Shown here one piece after another: positions 33,439 to 42,243 of a stretch of DNA of 54,118 nt; within the stretch, counting starts at the first letter, position 1; each line of letters opens with the position of its first letter. The notes under the pieces are model-generated. The model did no database searches. It had not been told where the DNA came from and worked only from the letters and a program-made list of their open reading frames with translations. The position numbers and the translations under genes were made by a program. The DNA comes from Deltaproteobacteria bacterium (lineage in GTDB: Bacteria > Desulfobacterota > Binatia > UBA9968): NCBI GenBank assembly GCA_009692615.1, contig SHYW01000023.1, positions 1-54,118 of the forward strand. Reading direction: 5' to 3'.

Positions 33439-35832
33439 TTGGCAGAATCAAACAACAACGACACGGCCCTCGGCCATCTACGGGTGATCGAGCTGGGTGA
33501 TATTCCTGCATCCTATGCGACCCGCCAGTTGGCCGATCTTGGCGCGGACGTGATCAAGGTCGAGCCGGTCGGCGGCGATCCCAACCGGATGTTGCCGCCC
33601 TTCGCCGGCAATATTGCGCATGACGAACGCAGCCTGACGTTCATCAACGCCAACGCCAACAAGCGCAGCATCATGCTTGATCTCGAGCGGGAGACCGATC
33701 GAGAAACGTTTTCCAAGCTGCTCGCGTCGGCCAATATTTTGGTCGAGGCGACGCCGCTCGGCTATTTGGAAAAGTTCGGTTTTACCGATGAAAGTTTTCG
33801 CACGAGCTTTCCGCAATTAGTTACGGTTTCGATCACGCCCTTCGGCCGTAGCGGGCCATATCGTCATTACAAAGGCAGCGACGCCATCGCCAACGCGACG
33901 GGAGGATTTCTTTACGGCCAGGGTGACATTACCAAGGGCCAATGCACGGCGCCGAGCCATCTCGCCTATCAAATGGCGGGCACCATGGCGGCGCTGTTGA
34001 GTCTCGCCGGCGCGCGCCACGCGCGCGTCACCGGCGCCGGTCAGCGCATCGACATGTCGTTGCAAGAAGCGCTGACCTTTTGCAACAGCAGCAGCGTGGC
34101 GCGCTATTCGCGAGAGAACCGTTTGGAGCGGCGCCCCGGCGGCAAAGCTTACGGTGGCGCGGGGACGAATATTTATCGCTGCAAAGATGGCCGCTACGTA
34201 CACTTCACCACCAACATGCCGCATATGTGGAAGGAGTTCGCGCAAAATTGGATGACCAGCAAAGTTCTGGCCGGGCCGGAGTGGGAGAGTCCGCGCTATC
34301 GCGATGAACATTCTGACGAAGTCGCCAAGGCATTCGCCGAGTTTATCGGCCAGTTCGACGCCGACGATTTCGCCAATCAAGCCCAAGCACGCCATCTCGC
34401 CGCCGCGCCGCTCAATACCATCGGCCAATTTGTCAATTGTCAGCAGAACCTTGAGCGCGAATGGATGCAGGAACTCGATCATCCGGTGATCGGCAAATAC
34501 AAAGCGCCAGGGACACCGATGCGCTTGTCGCTGACGCCGATGCGTGTGCGCCGGCCGGCGCCGCTGCTCGATCAGCATCGAAGTGAGATTTTGCTTGAGC
34601 TTGAGAAGTTGGCTGCCAACAGTGTGAAATTAGATAGTGAACGGCTGGGAGCGCCGATGCTCGCCGGTTTGCGCATGGCCGATCTGACCCAACAATACGC
34701 CGGGCCGTTGGGCACCGAATTGCTTGCTTACTACGGCATGGAAATCGTCAAGATCGAGACCGGCACGATTCCCAGCAAGGAGCGCGAGGCGGCGGTGCAT
34801 GCCTGCATGAACCGGGGAAAGCTCGGCGCGACGCTCAACTTGCGCAATGCCGAGGGCAAGGAATTGTTTCGACAGTTAGTCGCGAAATCGGATGTAGTCG
34901 TCGATAATTTTAGCTCCGGCGTCGTCGAACGCTTGGGATTTTCATTCGAAGTGTTGCAGCAGATCAATCCCGGCATCGTCCAAGCCGTTATGCCAGGTTG
35001 GGGTTTGAGCGGGCCGATGAAAACTTGGGTGGCGTGGGGCTGGCAGCTGCTCGCCTACACCGGCATCATGCGGCTCTGGGGTTATTCCGACTCGCCGATG
35101 GAGACGCGCTGCAAGATCGCCTGGCCCGATCGCGTCGGTTCGGTGACCATGGCGCTCGGCGTGCTTGCCGCGCTGGAATATCAGGCGCGCACCGGCAAAG
35201 GACAGTTTATCGAAGCCGGCATGCTCGAAGCTCAGGGCGCGATGATGGGGCCGGCGATTCTCGATTACACGGTCAACGGCAACGAATGGGACGCCTTGGG
35301 TTACCGCGAAATTCTCGGCGAGTGCTATGCACCCTACGGTGTTTACCCTTGCGCCGGCGAAGATAATTGGATCATCATCGCCTGCGCCAATGATGAACAG
35401 TGGCGCGCCATGGTAAATCTCATCGGCAAATCCTCTTGGGCTGCCGATGGTAAATTCGCAACCAAAGCCGGACGCGAGGAGCATCGCGAAGAGCTTGAGC
35501 AAAAGCTTTCCGAGTGGACGCGGAAGTGCACGGCGAAACAAGCGTTCCGGTTGTTGCAAGAAGCGGGCGTCGCGGCGGGAATTCCTTCCTCCGGCGAAGA
35601 TTTATTTCACGACATCCACCTGCGCGCGCGCGGCCACATCGTCGAAAGCGAAGCGCCGCCATGGGGCAAGATCACCCATCATGGTTTGCCGGGTATTCCT
35701 TCGTTGTCGCAGGCTAGCGCGGCGCGGCCCGCGCCTTGGATCGGCGCGCACAACCATGAATTGTTCGGGCGGATTCTCGGCTTGACTCAAGAGCGAGTCG
35801 AGGAGCTGCAAAAAGCCGAAGCGATCAAATAG
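33439..35832 (+). CDS. Tandem-fused CaiB/BaiF family III CoA-transferase
   Basis: A 797-residue protein made of two family III CoA-transferase domains. Domain 1 covers about residues 10-380 (LRVIELGDIPASYATRQLAD) and domain 2 about 405-790 (LAGLRMADLTQQYAGPLGTE). Single-domain members are about 400 residues, so this is a true fusion. The catalytic Asp that forms the CoA thioester intermediate (Asp169 in formyl-CoA transferase) corresponds to Asp564 in domain 2 (IAWPDRVGSVTM). The matching place in domain 1 is Ala171 (QCTAPSHLAYQMAG). TTG 33439 is the start, with GGAGAGG upstream. It would activate a carboxylic acid by moving CoA. Substrate unknown. Confidence 0.88.
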   Translation: MAESNNNDTALGHLRVIELGDIPASYATRQLADLGADVIKVEPVGGDPNRMLPPFAGNIAHDERSLTFINANANKRSIMLDLERETDRETFSKLLASANILVEATPLGYLEKFGFTDESFRTSFPQLVTVSITPFGRSGPYRHYKGSDAIANATGGFLYGQGDITKGQCTAPSHLAYQMAGTMAALLSLAGARHARVTGAGQRIDMSLQEALTFCNSSSVARYSRENRLERRPGGKAYGGAGTNIYRCKDGRYVHFTTNMPHMWKEFAQNWMTSKVLAGPEWESPRYRDEHSDEVAKAFAEFIGQFDADDFANQAQARHLAAAPLNTIGQFVNCQQNLEREWMQELDHPVIGKYKAPGTPMRLSLTPMRVRRPAPLLDQHRSEILLELEKLAANSVKLDSERLGAPMLAGLRMADLTQQYAGPLGTELLAYYGMEIVKIETGTIPSKEREAAVHACMNRGKLGATLNLRNAEGKELFRQLVAKSDVVVDNFSSGVVERLGFSFEVLQQINPGIVQAVMPGWGLSGPMKTWVAWGWQLLAYTGIMRLWGYSDSPMETRCKIAWPDRVGSVTMALGVLAALEYQARTGKGQFIEAGMLEAQGAMMGPAILDYTVNGNEWDALGYREILGECYAPYGVYPCAGEDNWIIIACANDEQWRAMVNLIGKSSWAADGKFATKAGREEHREELEQKLSEWTRKCTAKQAFRLLQEAGVAAGIPSSGEDLFHDIHLRARGHIVESEAPPWGKITHHGLPGIPSLSQASAARPAPWIGAHNHELFGRILGLTQERVEELQKAEAIK

Positions 35833-35866
35833 CCGGTCTAACTCTTTTCTGATTCGGGGAGGTCTT

Positions 35867-36844
35867 ATGAAGCGAATTTCATTGTTGCCGGCGCTGGCGC
35901 TGCTGTTGTGCGCACAAGTGGCACGGGCCGAAGACACCATCCGCATCGGCATCATCAGCACCGTCTTCGGTTACGCGCCGGTGTTCGTCGCCAAGGAAAA
36001 AGGTTTCTTCAAGCGCGAAGGTCTCTATCCCGAGATCGTGGTTATCAGCCGCAATGAAAATATCGTTCAGGCGCTGGTGTCGGATTCGCTTCAGTTCGGC
36101 AACGTGCCGCCCAATTTGCTGCTGACCATGCAGCAGCAGGGCTTCGGCGAAATCAAACTGATCGCCGGTTCGTTCAACGGCACGACCTATTCGCTGGTCG
36201 CGCTGGCCAAACACAAAAAAATCGAGGATTTGAAAGGCGGCGCGCGCCTCGGCATGTCGGGCTTCACCTCGGCGGGCACGATGATGATGAAGCAGCTGTT
36301 GAAGGAGCGCGGCGTGATTTATCCGCGCGACTATAGTTTGATCTCCATCGGCAACGGCTCCGCCGGCCTGCTCCAGGGCTTGCAGGCCGGCCAAATCGAT
36401 GCCGCGCTGTTGGCGCAGCCATTGAGTTTGATCGCTATTGAGCAGGGGCTGAGCAATCTCCTCGATGCCTACAAAGTGTTGCCCGAGTATCAGCTGTCGG
36501 CGATCGGCGTGCGCGACGGTTGGGCGCAAAAAAATCGCCCGCTGGTGGTGCGTTATTTAAAAGCGCTTTTGTCCACTTATCAGTGGCTGCACGACAACCG
36601 CGACGAAGCGATCAAGCTGCTGGGGCCGATCACCAAGCTGGAGCGCAAATACATTCCCGCCTCGTGGGAGGTCTATACCAAGACCCAAATCTGGCCGCGC
36701 AACGGCGCGGTGAGCGTCAAGGGCGTGCAGACCCTTCTCAACCTGATGGCCGAGGACGGCGTGCTGAAGAAACCTTTGCCGAGAGTCGAGGACATCATGG
36801 CGTCGAGCTTTCTCGACGAGGCGCGCAAGGCTTTAGGGCAGTGA
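35867..36844 (+). CDS. ABC-type solute-binding protein (NitT/TauT / NMT1-like)
   Basis: A 325-residue periplasmic protein. Residues 1-21 are a signal peptide (ALLLCAQVARAE). The remainder is a bilobed binding fold: RIGIISTVFGYAPVFVAKEKGFFKREGL is the family's opening, and ALVSDSLQFGNVPPNLLLTM and GLQAGQIDAALLAQPLSL follow. Such proteins bind nitrate, sulfonates, aromatic acids or thiamine precursors. GGGGAGG precedes ATG 35867. It is 34 bp after the CoA-transferase, so likely one transcript. No permease or ATPase gene follows. Confidence 0.88.
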   Translation: MKRISLLPALALLLCAQVARAEDTIRIGIISTVFGYAPVFVAKEKGFFKREGLYPEIVVISRNENIVQALVSDSLQFGNVPPNLLLTMQQQGFGEIKLIAGSFNGTTYSLVALAKHKKIEDLKGGARLGMSGFTSAGTMMMKQLLKERGVIYPRDYSLISIGNGSAGLLQGLQAGQIDAALLAQPLSLIAIEQGLSNLLDAYKVLPEYQLSAIGVRDGWAQKNRPLVVRYLKALLSTYQWLHDNRDEAIKLLGPITKLERKYIPASWEVYTKTQIWPRNGAVSVKGVQTLLNLMAEDGVLKKPLPRVEDIMASSFLDEARKALGQ

Positions 36845-36883
36845 AGATTTCAGCTGACGCCAGAGAGCTTGGGGTTCAAGCCA

Positions 36884-37074
36884 CTACTTTGGCGTTGTCA
36901 GTTGTCCGCTGACTGTGAGGAAGAAGGCGACCAGGACGCAGCCCAGTCCTAAAATAACCAGCAGCGGCTGGAGCGTCTGTCATCCTTGAAGTCGACGGCC
37001 TGGGAAACGGCAAGCGCTATGACGCCGAGGCCCAATAGCAGCCAATGGAACAATAATGCTGCGATGAACTCCAT
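36884..37074 (-). pseudogene. Small two-TM protein gene split by a frameshift
   Basis: Read on the minus strand, ATG 37074 opens MEFIAALLFHWLLLGLGVIA, a clear TM segment, but this frame soon ends. A second TM segment (LLVILGLGCVLVAFFLTVSG) is in another frame and ends at a TAG at 36884-36886. Together they would make a small two-helix membrane protein of about 60 residues. The break lies around 36978-37000. Either a decayed gene or a base-call error. Nothing else is seen in the 305-bp gap from 36845 to 37149. Confidence 0.45.
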
Positions 37075-37149
37075 CAGATCGCCCACGGCCCGTCATATTA
37101 CCGTCGTGGTTATTTGAGTCAAGAAAATATTTTCCGCCGCTCAAGCTGC

Positions 37150-37587
37150 TTACGTCGCAGGCCGAAACTTCGGCAGAGTGAACTCTTCATTATCCTCATA
37201 CAATACTTGCACTGCCATGCCGATCTTCACTTGATCCGTCGGGCAGTCGATGACGTTGCTGATCAAGCGCGGCCCTTCATCCAAGTCCACCAGCGAGACG
37301 TTGTAGGGCGTCTTGCCTTCGAAGGCCGGATGCCAGGCGCGGTGATAGTTGACGAAGGAATAAACTATGCCTTTGCCGCTGAGTTGTGCCCACTCATAAT
37401 CGCTCGACAAACAATGCGGACACGAGCCTTGGGGCGGGTAGGAGAAAAATTTGCCGCAGGATTTGCATTTCTGCGCCGTGAGCTTGTGCTCGCGCAAATT
37501 GGCCCAGAACGGTTTGGCCTCTAGTTCTTCAAGAAACGGCCGGACTCTTCTGACATTTCTGCCGCGATTATCGCTTGCTTCGCTCAT
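37150..37587 (-). CDS. DUF35 OB-fold protein with zinc ribbon (thiolase partner)
   Basis: A 145-residue acyl-CoA-binding accessory protein. The N-terminal helix (FLEELEAKPFWANLREHKL) is followed by a rubredoxin-like zinc ribbon, with Cys41, Cys44, Cys56 and Cys59 (CKSC...CPHC). An OB fold follows (GKGIVYSFVNYHRAWHPAF). The start is set at 37587, where the ATG overlaps the thiolase stop (ATGA), so the two genes are translationally coupled. DUF35 proteins typically form complexes with thiolase-fold enzymes and bind the CoA thioester. Confidence 0.9.
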   Translation of the reverse strand: MSEASDNRGRNVRRVRPFLEELEAKPFWANLREHKLTAQKCKSCGKFFSYPPQGSCPHCLSSDYEWAQLSGKGIVYSFVNYHRAWHPAFEGKTPYNVSLVDLDEGPRLISNVIDCPTDQVKIGMAVQVLYEDNEEFTLPKFRPAT

Positions 37588-38738
37588 AGGGCCCCCAATA
37601 TTAAACTTGCATGCATACACAGACTGCCGCCGTGGCCGCTGACGATGCCGGCTTTGGCGTTTTTCACTTGGCGTTCGGGTTCGACGGAATTGCCGCGCAA
37701 TTGGCGCACCGCTTCGGTGACATGCAGCATACCTTCGATATGCGCTTGCGATAGCAGGCCGCCGTGGGTGTTGACCGGTAACGCGCCGCCGATTTCGATG
37801 CGGCCGTTCTTGACGAAGTCTTTGCCTTCGCCCTTCTTGCAGAAGCCGTAATCTTCCAGCGTGATCATCGTCGTGATCGTGAAGCAGTCGTAGATCTCGG
37901 CGAAGTTCATGTCTTTCGGAGTAAGGCCGGCCATTTCGTACGCGTGCGCGGAAGATCTCTTGCCGCCGAGTGTGGTCAAGCTTGGCGCGTCCATCAAACT
38001 GAAGTGCGGATGATGCTGGCCCATGCCGAGCACCGCCACTGCTTTGTTGGGAAAGTCGCGGGCGCGCTCGGCGCTGGTAACGATCACCGCGCCGCCGCCA
38101 TCCGATTCCAGTGCGCAGTCGAATAGTCGTAACGGCTCGCAGATGAAGCGCGAGGCTTGATGATCGGCGATGGTCATGGGCTTGCGCATGGTCGCGTTGC
38201 CATTCAAGCAGGCGTGCTTACGCGTGGCGACGGCGACGTGGGCGAGATCTTCGCTGGTGGTGCCGAACTCGTACATGTGGCGCTGAGCGGCAAAGGCGTG
38301 ATTGGCCACCGCCGAAAAATGTCCCCAGGGTTCTTCCCAGTGTTCGTCGCCGTGGCGAATCGGATTTCCCGGCGTGGGATCGGGCGTGCCGCGCTTGCGG
38401 GCGTGGACGCAGAGCACCGTGTTCGCCATGCCCGCCTCAATCGCCATCACCGCGTTTTGCACCATCGCGATCGGTGTCGCGCCGCCGAGCGCTAGATCAG
38501 TAGCGTAGGTCGGACTCATGCGCGCCATGTTCGCCATGCGCACGGCGTAGCTTCGATGGGCGTCGTTGAGCGGTTGGTTGGTGATGAAGCCGTCTATATC
38601 AGACGCTTTTAATCCAGCGTCGTCGAGGCAAGCTTTAATGCATTCCAAATGCAGCGAATGCGTGCTGGCGTCCGGCCGTTTGCCGACTTTGGTTTCAGCG
38701 ACGCCGACGATCGCGTACTTGCCGGAAATGTTGCTCAT
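37584..38738 (-). CDS. Thiolase-fold protein lacking the nucleophilic cysteine (Ltp2/SCPx-like)
   Basis: A 384-residue thiolase-superfamily protein, beginning YAIVGVAETKVGKRPDAS. The segment normally bearing the nucleophilic Cys (as in NCSSGLQA) reads ALGGATPIAMV, with Gly at about residue 86. The usual late Cys motif (CxGG) reads SGHGGS. An active-site-like NTHGG remains. Cys-less members paired with DUF35 include Ltp2-type retro-aldolases of steroid side-chain degradation, so this may be a CoA-ester aldolase rather than a thiolase. GGAGGACCGC precedes the ATG. Its stop overlaps the DUF35 start. Confidence 0.87.
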   Translation of the reverse strand: MSNISGKYAIVGVAETKVGKRPDASTHSLHLECIKACLDDAGLKASDIDGFITNQPLNDAHRSYAVRMANMARMSPTYATDLALGGATPIAMVQNAVMAIEAGMANTVLCVHARKRGTPDPTPGNPIRHGDEHWEEPWGHFSAVANHAFAAQRHMYEFGTTSEDLAHVAVATRKHACLNGNATMRKPMTIADHQASRFICEPLRLFDCALESDGGGAVIVTSAERARDFPNKAVAVLGMGQHHPHFSLMDAPSLTTLGGKRSSAHAYEMAGLTPKDMNFAEIYDCFTITTMITLEDYGFCKKGEGKDFVKNGRIEIGGALPVNTHGGLLSQAHIEGMLHVTEAVRQLRGNSVEPERQVKNAKAGIVSGHGGSLCMHASLILGAL

Positions 38739-38787
38739 GCGGTCCTCCGTTTATACTTTCAATACTCCAAATCGCTGCGTTTGCAAA

Positions 38788-39783
38788 TCAGCGCGCGGCC
38801 GATAAGCTCCTGATGAAGCCGGTTTTTTCCAGCTCGGCGATGAAGCTGGCGTCCATAAACGCTTCTGGCTTGTGATTCCAGATCTCGGGTCGCTGCGCGG
38901 CGACGTATTCGTAGGTCGGCTGAAGTCCCTGAGTGATCGGGTAGGGAACCGAAATGAAGTCTTTGTGGTAGATCTCATAGGAGCCTTCAAGCAGTTCGCG
39001 GTCGTTGGTTTTAAGATACTTGCCGAGAATCTTCATGCTCGACTCCTTGTTCGCCTTGAGATAGTGAATCGCTTCGACGTGGGCTTTGATCATGCGCATC
39101 ACGCTGTCGCGCTCTTCGGTGACCCATTTGCGCCGGGTCACGATCGACATGGAAGGATAGGCGACTTCCTGCTTGGCGTCCCACAGAATCTTAAATCCTT
39201 TGCGCTCGGCTTGGAGGTCGGCAGGATGGGATAGATCGGCGGCATCGACGACGCCTGTTATCAGCGCCTGAATCCGGTCGGGTTGGGTGCCGATGGAAAG
39301 CATGATGACATCCCGGCCAGGATCGAGGCCGTATTTTTTTAGGATATAGCGCTCGAGAAAATCCCCCAATGAGCCGAAGCCCGAGACCGCGATTCTCTTG
39401 CCGCGCAGATCCTCCGGCTTCTTGATCTCGGGCCGCACCAACAACTTACTCTACACGCCGGCCACGGTATGCGCCACGGTAACGAGATCCGCGCCGCTCA
39501 TGTCCGCGCCCATCACCGTCGTCAGAGTGCAGGGGGCGCCGAGAATGCTGTTGCCGATGATCGCCTGGGCCGATTGCCCGGAGCCGCGCAGCAGCACCAG
39601 CTCGGCTTCCATGCCATGTTTTTCGTAAAGCCGGACGTCCTTGGCGATCCACGGAATCCATTGCGACGCCGAGAGCGAAGTCACGCCCCAGCGAAATTTT
39701 TTCAGCTGGGCTGAAGAGGCAGCAGGCAACAGGCAATAGGCAATAGTCAGAAAGAATAAGATCAAACGACTCAATCGTGTCAT
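38788..39783 (-). pseudogene. Solute-binding protein gene interrupted by an in-frame TAG
   Basis: Two same-frame pieces together form a whole periplasmic binding protein of about 331 residues. Piece one (from ATG 39783) has a signal peptide and SLSASQWIPWIAKDVRLYEK; piece two (to 38788) contains EIKKPEDLRGKRIAVSGFGS and continues normally. The reading is broken only by TAG at 39451-39453 (codon 111). It belongs to the NMT1/NitT-like group. A single base change would restore it. Flanked by the thiolase genes and an amidohydrolase gene. Confidence 0.75.
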
Positions 39784-39819
39784 TGGCGTCAGCCTCCGAA
39801 CTGTTGCCTATTGCCTTCT

Positions 39820-40905
39820 TCAAATGTTATACAACCGCCGCGCATTGTCGCACATCAATTTGCGCAATTGCGACTCGGTTAAATTTTTTCGGCCGGTGAC
39901 GGACTCCACCGTATGGGGAAATTTGCTGTCGCCGTGATTGTAGTCCGAGGCGAAAACGAAGCGGTCCTCGCCGACGTAATCCATGACGAAGTTCAACGTG
40001 CGTTCGTCGGGCTCGAAGGAGTAATAAACCTGCTCGCTCTTCATGTATTCGCTCGGTTCCTTTTTCATCAGCGGCACGGCGGGGGACATATATTCATAAT
40101 GCTCGTCCAAACGCTCCATCCAGTACGGCACCCAGCCGGCGCCAGCTTCGAGAAAGGCTACTTTCAATTTCGGGAAGCGTTCGAGTATACCGCCGCCGAC
40201 GATGCACATGACGCCGATCATCTGCTCGAAGGCGTGGGTCGTCGCGTGGACAAAGTAAGGATTGTCGAAACGTTCCGCCGCCGCCGCCGGCCGGCCCGAG
40301 CCGACATGGACGCAAACCGGCACGCCCAGTTCCTCGGCCTTGGCGTAGAACGGATAGAGATCGGGATGATCGAGATTGCGCCCGGCGGAGTGGGCAGCCA
40401 CCGCGACGGCGACAAAGCCCAATTGTTTGACGCAGCGTTCGAGTTCCTTGGCCGCCTCCAGCGGCTCCTGTTGGGCCACCAGCGCGACGCCCTTCAAGCG
40501 CCGCGGATCGGTCTTAGAGTATTCGTGCAGCCAAGTGTTGTAGCCATGGGCGATGGCGCAGGCGAGGTCGTGATTTTCCAGAAACGGCAGACTTAAAAAC
40601 ACCGTGGTACCGAAGTTGACCGCGGTGTCGATGCCTTCCAGGTCCATGTCTTTGAGGCGCTGCACCGGGTCCCACATGCCGGTGGTGGTGCGCGGTTTGC
40701 GCGTGATTGGCGCGGTGCCGATGCCGCAGCCGAAACCGCTGGGCTTGGCCCAGATTTTCCCTTCGAGCAATAAATGCGTCCTGCCATCGGCGCCCATGAC
40801 CATGCTTGGCGCGTGCTTGCGATAGGGCGGGTCCAGAAGTTCCTGCCAGTTGGCATCGCGCTCTTGGACATGGCCGTCGGCGTCGATGATGCGTAGGTTG
40901 TTCAT
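39820..40905 (-). CDS. Amidohydrolase family protein (Amidohydro_2, ACMSD-like)
   Basis: A 361-residue metal-dependent hydrolase or decarboxylase. The N-terminal metal motif is Asp10-Gly-His12 in RIIDADGHVQE. A mid-sequence VCVHVGSG provides another metal His, and the C-terminal acidic motif is VFASDYNHGDS. The start at 40905 is set by GGAAGGCACCCAAAC just upstream; a longer frame adds 49 residues with no family match. It lies among solute-binding protein genes, suggesting that an imported ring compound is its substrate. Possibly cotranscribed with the interrupted gene downstream. Confidence 0.87.
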   Translation of the reverse strand: MNNLRIIDADGHVQERDANWQELLDPPYRKHAPSMVMGADGRTHLLLEGKIWAKPSGFGCGIGTAPITRKPRTTTGMWDPVQRLKDMDLEGIDTAVNFGTTVFLSLPFLENHDLACAIAHGYNTWLHEYSKTDPRRLKGVALVAQQEPLEAAKELERCVKQLGFVAVAVAAHSAGRNLDHPDLYPFYAKAEELGVPVCVHVGSGRPAAAAERFDNPYFVHATTHAFEQMIGVMCIVGGGILERFPKLKVAFLEAGAGWVPYWMERLDEHYEYMSPAVPLMKKEPSEYMKSEQVYYSFEPDERTLNFVMDYVGEDRFVFASDYNHGDSKFPHTVESVTGRKNLTESQLRKLMCDNARRLYNI

Positions 40906-40953
40906 GTTTGGGTGCCTTCCACAGTTGATGGGTTTCCACCAGGTTGAATTATT

Positions 40954-40981
40954 GTCGGGGCGAAAAACTTTTCGCCCCGAC
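40954..40981. terminator. Perfect 13-bp hairpin between two minus-strand genes
   Basis: GTCGGGGCGAAAA (40954-40966) and TTTTCGCCCCGAC (40969-40981) are perfect inverse copies with a 2-base loop. On the minus strand it follows the broken binding-protein gene by about 15 bases and precedes the amidohydrolase gene. It could end transcription, or be a compact palindromic repeat; the flanking bases are only moderately T-rich. Confidence 0.6.
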
Positions 40982-40996
40982 GCCGAATAACGCAGT

Positions 40997-42044
40997 TCAT
41001 TTGCGCGTGATCGAATGCAGCAGTTTGTCCCAGCGTAGCAGTTCCTTTTCATATTGATCCGTCGTTAGACCATGCTCTGGGCGCCATTTTTTGAAGCCGT
41101 AATCCTTGGCGCCGCTGCCGTAGTAATACTTTTCTAAAACCGCTTGGCCGTCGGGGCTCAAAAGAAAATCCGCCATTAGTAATGCGCCATGGGGATGGGG
41201 CGGGTTGGCGGCGACGGCGGCGCTGCCGACGTTAGTCGGCACGAACTCCATGGGCACCCATTCCACCGGTGCGCCCTTGGCCGCGGCGAGCAGCGTGTGG
41301 GTTTGAAAGATCGCCGGCGACGCGGCGATTTCGCCGATGGTGATCGTATTCACCAGCGCGGGCGCGTCGATGGAGTAGAGCTTGATCTCCTGGGCTTTGA
41401 GTTTGCGGACGAACTCTTCGCCTTTGCTTTTGATCATGGCGCCGATGACTTTGTCGCTGGTCTGGCCGATGCTGATGCCCATTTTACCCTTCAACTGCGG
41501 GTGCAACAGGCCGTCGAAATTCTTCGGCACGGCGTCTTTGGTCAGGAGCGTCTTGTTGTAGGTGAAGCCGATGTAGGATTCTCTGGCGAGCGCCCAGTAA
41601 ACCAGATTCTTGTCGGCCCGTTCCTTGCCGTCTTCCGGATAGCGGTCGAGGTGCGGCGAGTCGTAGGGGCGCAGCAGTTTGCCATCGCGCAGGAAGATCA
41701 GGCTGCCCTCGGTGGTTTCGATGGCGTCGGCGATGTTGCGCCGGGCTTTGGCTTCCTCTTCCAAGCGCACGACTAAATCGGCGTCCCGGGGCGCGGTAGG
41801 AGTCGACTTTGACGCCGGCATACTTGGTCTCGAAGGCCTTGACGATCTCTTTGTAGGAGTCGCCGGCCAGCGATGTATACCAGACGATGCGGCCTTCGCT
41901 CTTGGCGCCGGCGTAAAGCAGTTGCTCGCGGTCGGCGCCGCGGTAGATCGCCAGTTCGGCGATGGTCGATGGTTTGCGCGCCTGCGCCCAGGCGCCGGAG
42001 GGGAGAAGTGAGAGAGCCAACAGGATCATGCTTAAAATTGTCAT
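40997..42044 (-). pseudogene. Extracellular solute-binding protein gene with a frameshift
   Basis: ATG 42044 follows AAAGGAGACGGAAACA and opens a signal peptide (ILSMILLALSLLPSGAWAQ) and REQLLYAGAKSEGRIVWYTS. The frame then breaks at 41785-41791 (CCCGGGG on the plus strand). One extra C there joins it to the second frame, ADLVVRLEEEAKARRNIADA onward, ending at 40997 as a normal C-terminus. The restored protein of about 349 residues is similar throughout to the intact one at 45262-46305 (Fe/iron-type or AfuA-like binding fold, 'GAKAEGKIVWYTSLSG'). Confidence 0.8.
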
Positions 42045-42112
42045 TGTTTCCGTCTCCTTTATTTTCATCTAATTCTCTGTTAGCGCTGACGGGCAGAATC
42101 TCTTTCTCCATC

Positions 42113-42163
42113 ATTCCCGCGCACGCGGGAATGCAGGGAGAGGGCGGACACGCAGGTCCGCCC
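42113..42163. repeat. Two adjacent palindromes: ATTCCCGCG and GGGCGGAC types
   Basis: ATTCCCGCG (42113-42121) and CGCGGGAAT (42124-42132) form a 9-bp stem. GGGCGGAC (42142-42149) and GTCCGCCC (42156-42163) form an 8-bp stem, followed by CTACGG. Both resemble very common dispersed intergenic repeats. GCCCCTACGG recurs at 52814-52823 after another palindrome. Region 42045-42243 holds no gene that I can see. Confidence 0.65.
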
Positions 42164-42243
42164 CTACGGAATTAGCCTGGATGCCAGCTTTCGTGGGCAT
42201 GAGTGCTGTGTGAACGAATCCGCTCCGTAAGTGTCGGTATCGT

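Noticed and set aside
33817-35559. Minus-strand open frames opposite the CoA-transferase gene
   Set aside because: Same antisense effect of GC-rich codon use; no start signals or family motifs.
39451-39453. TAG read as an amber-encoded amino acid (pyrrolysine-like recoding)
   Set aside because: Other genes in the window, such as ihfB, end at TAG, there is no sign of pyl genes, and the site is not a known recoding context; a nonsense mutation or base error is simpler.
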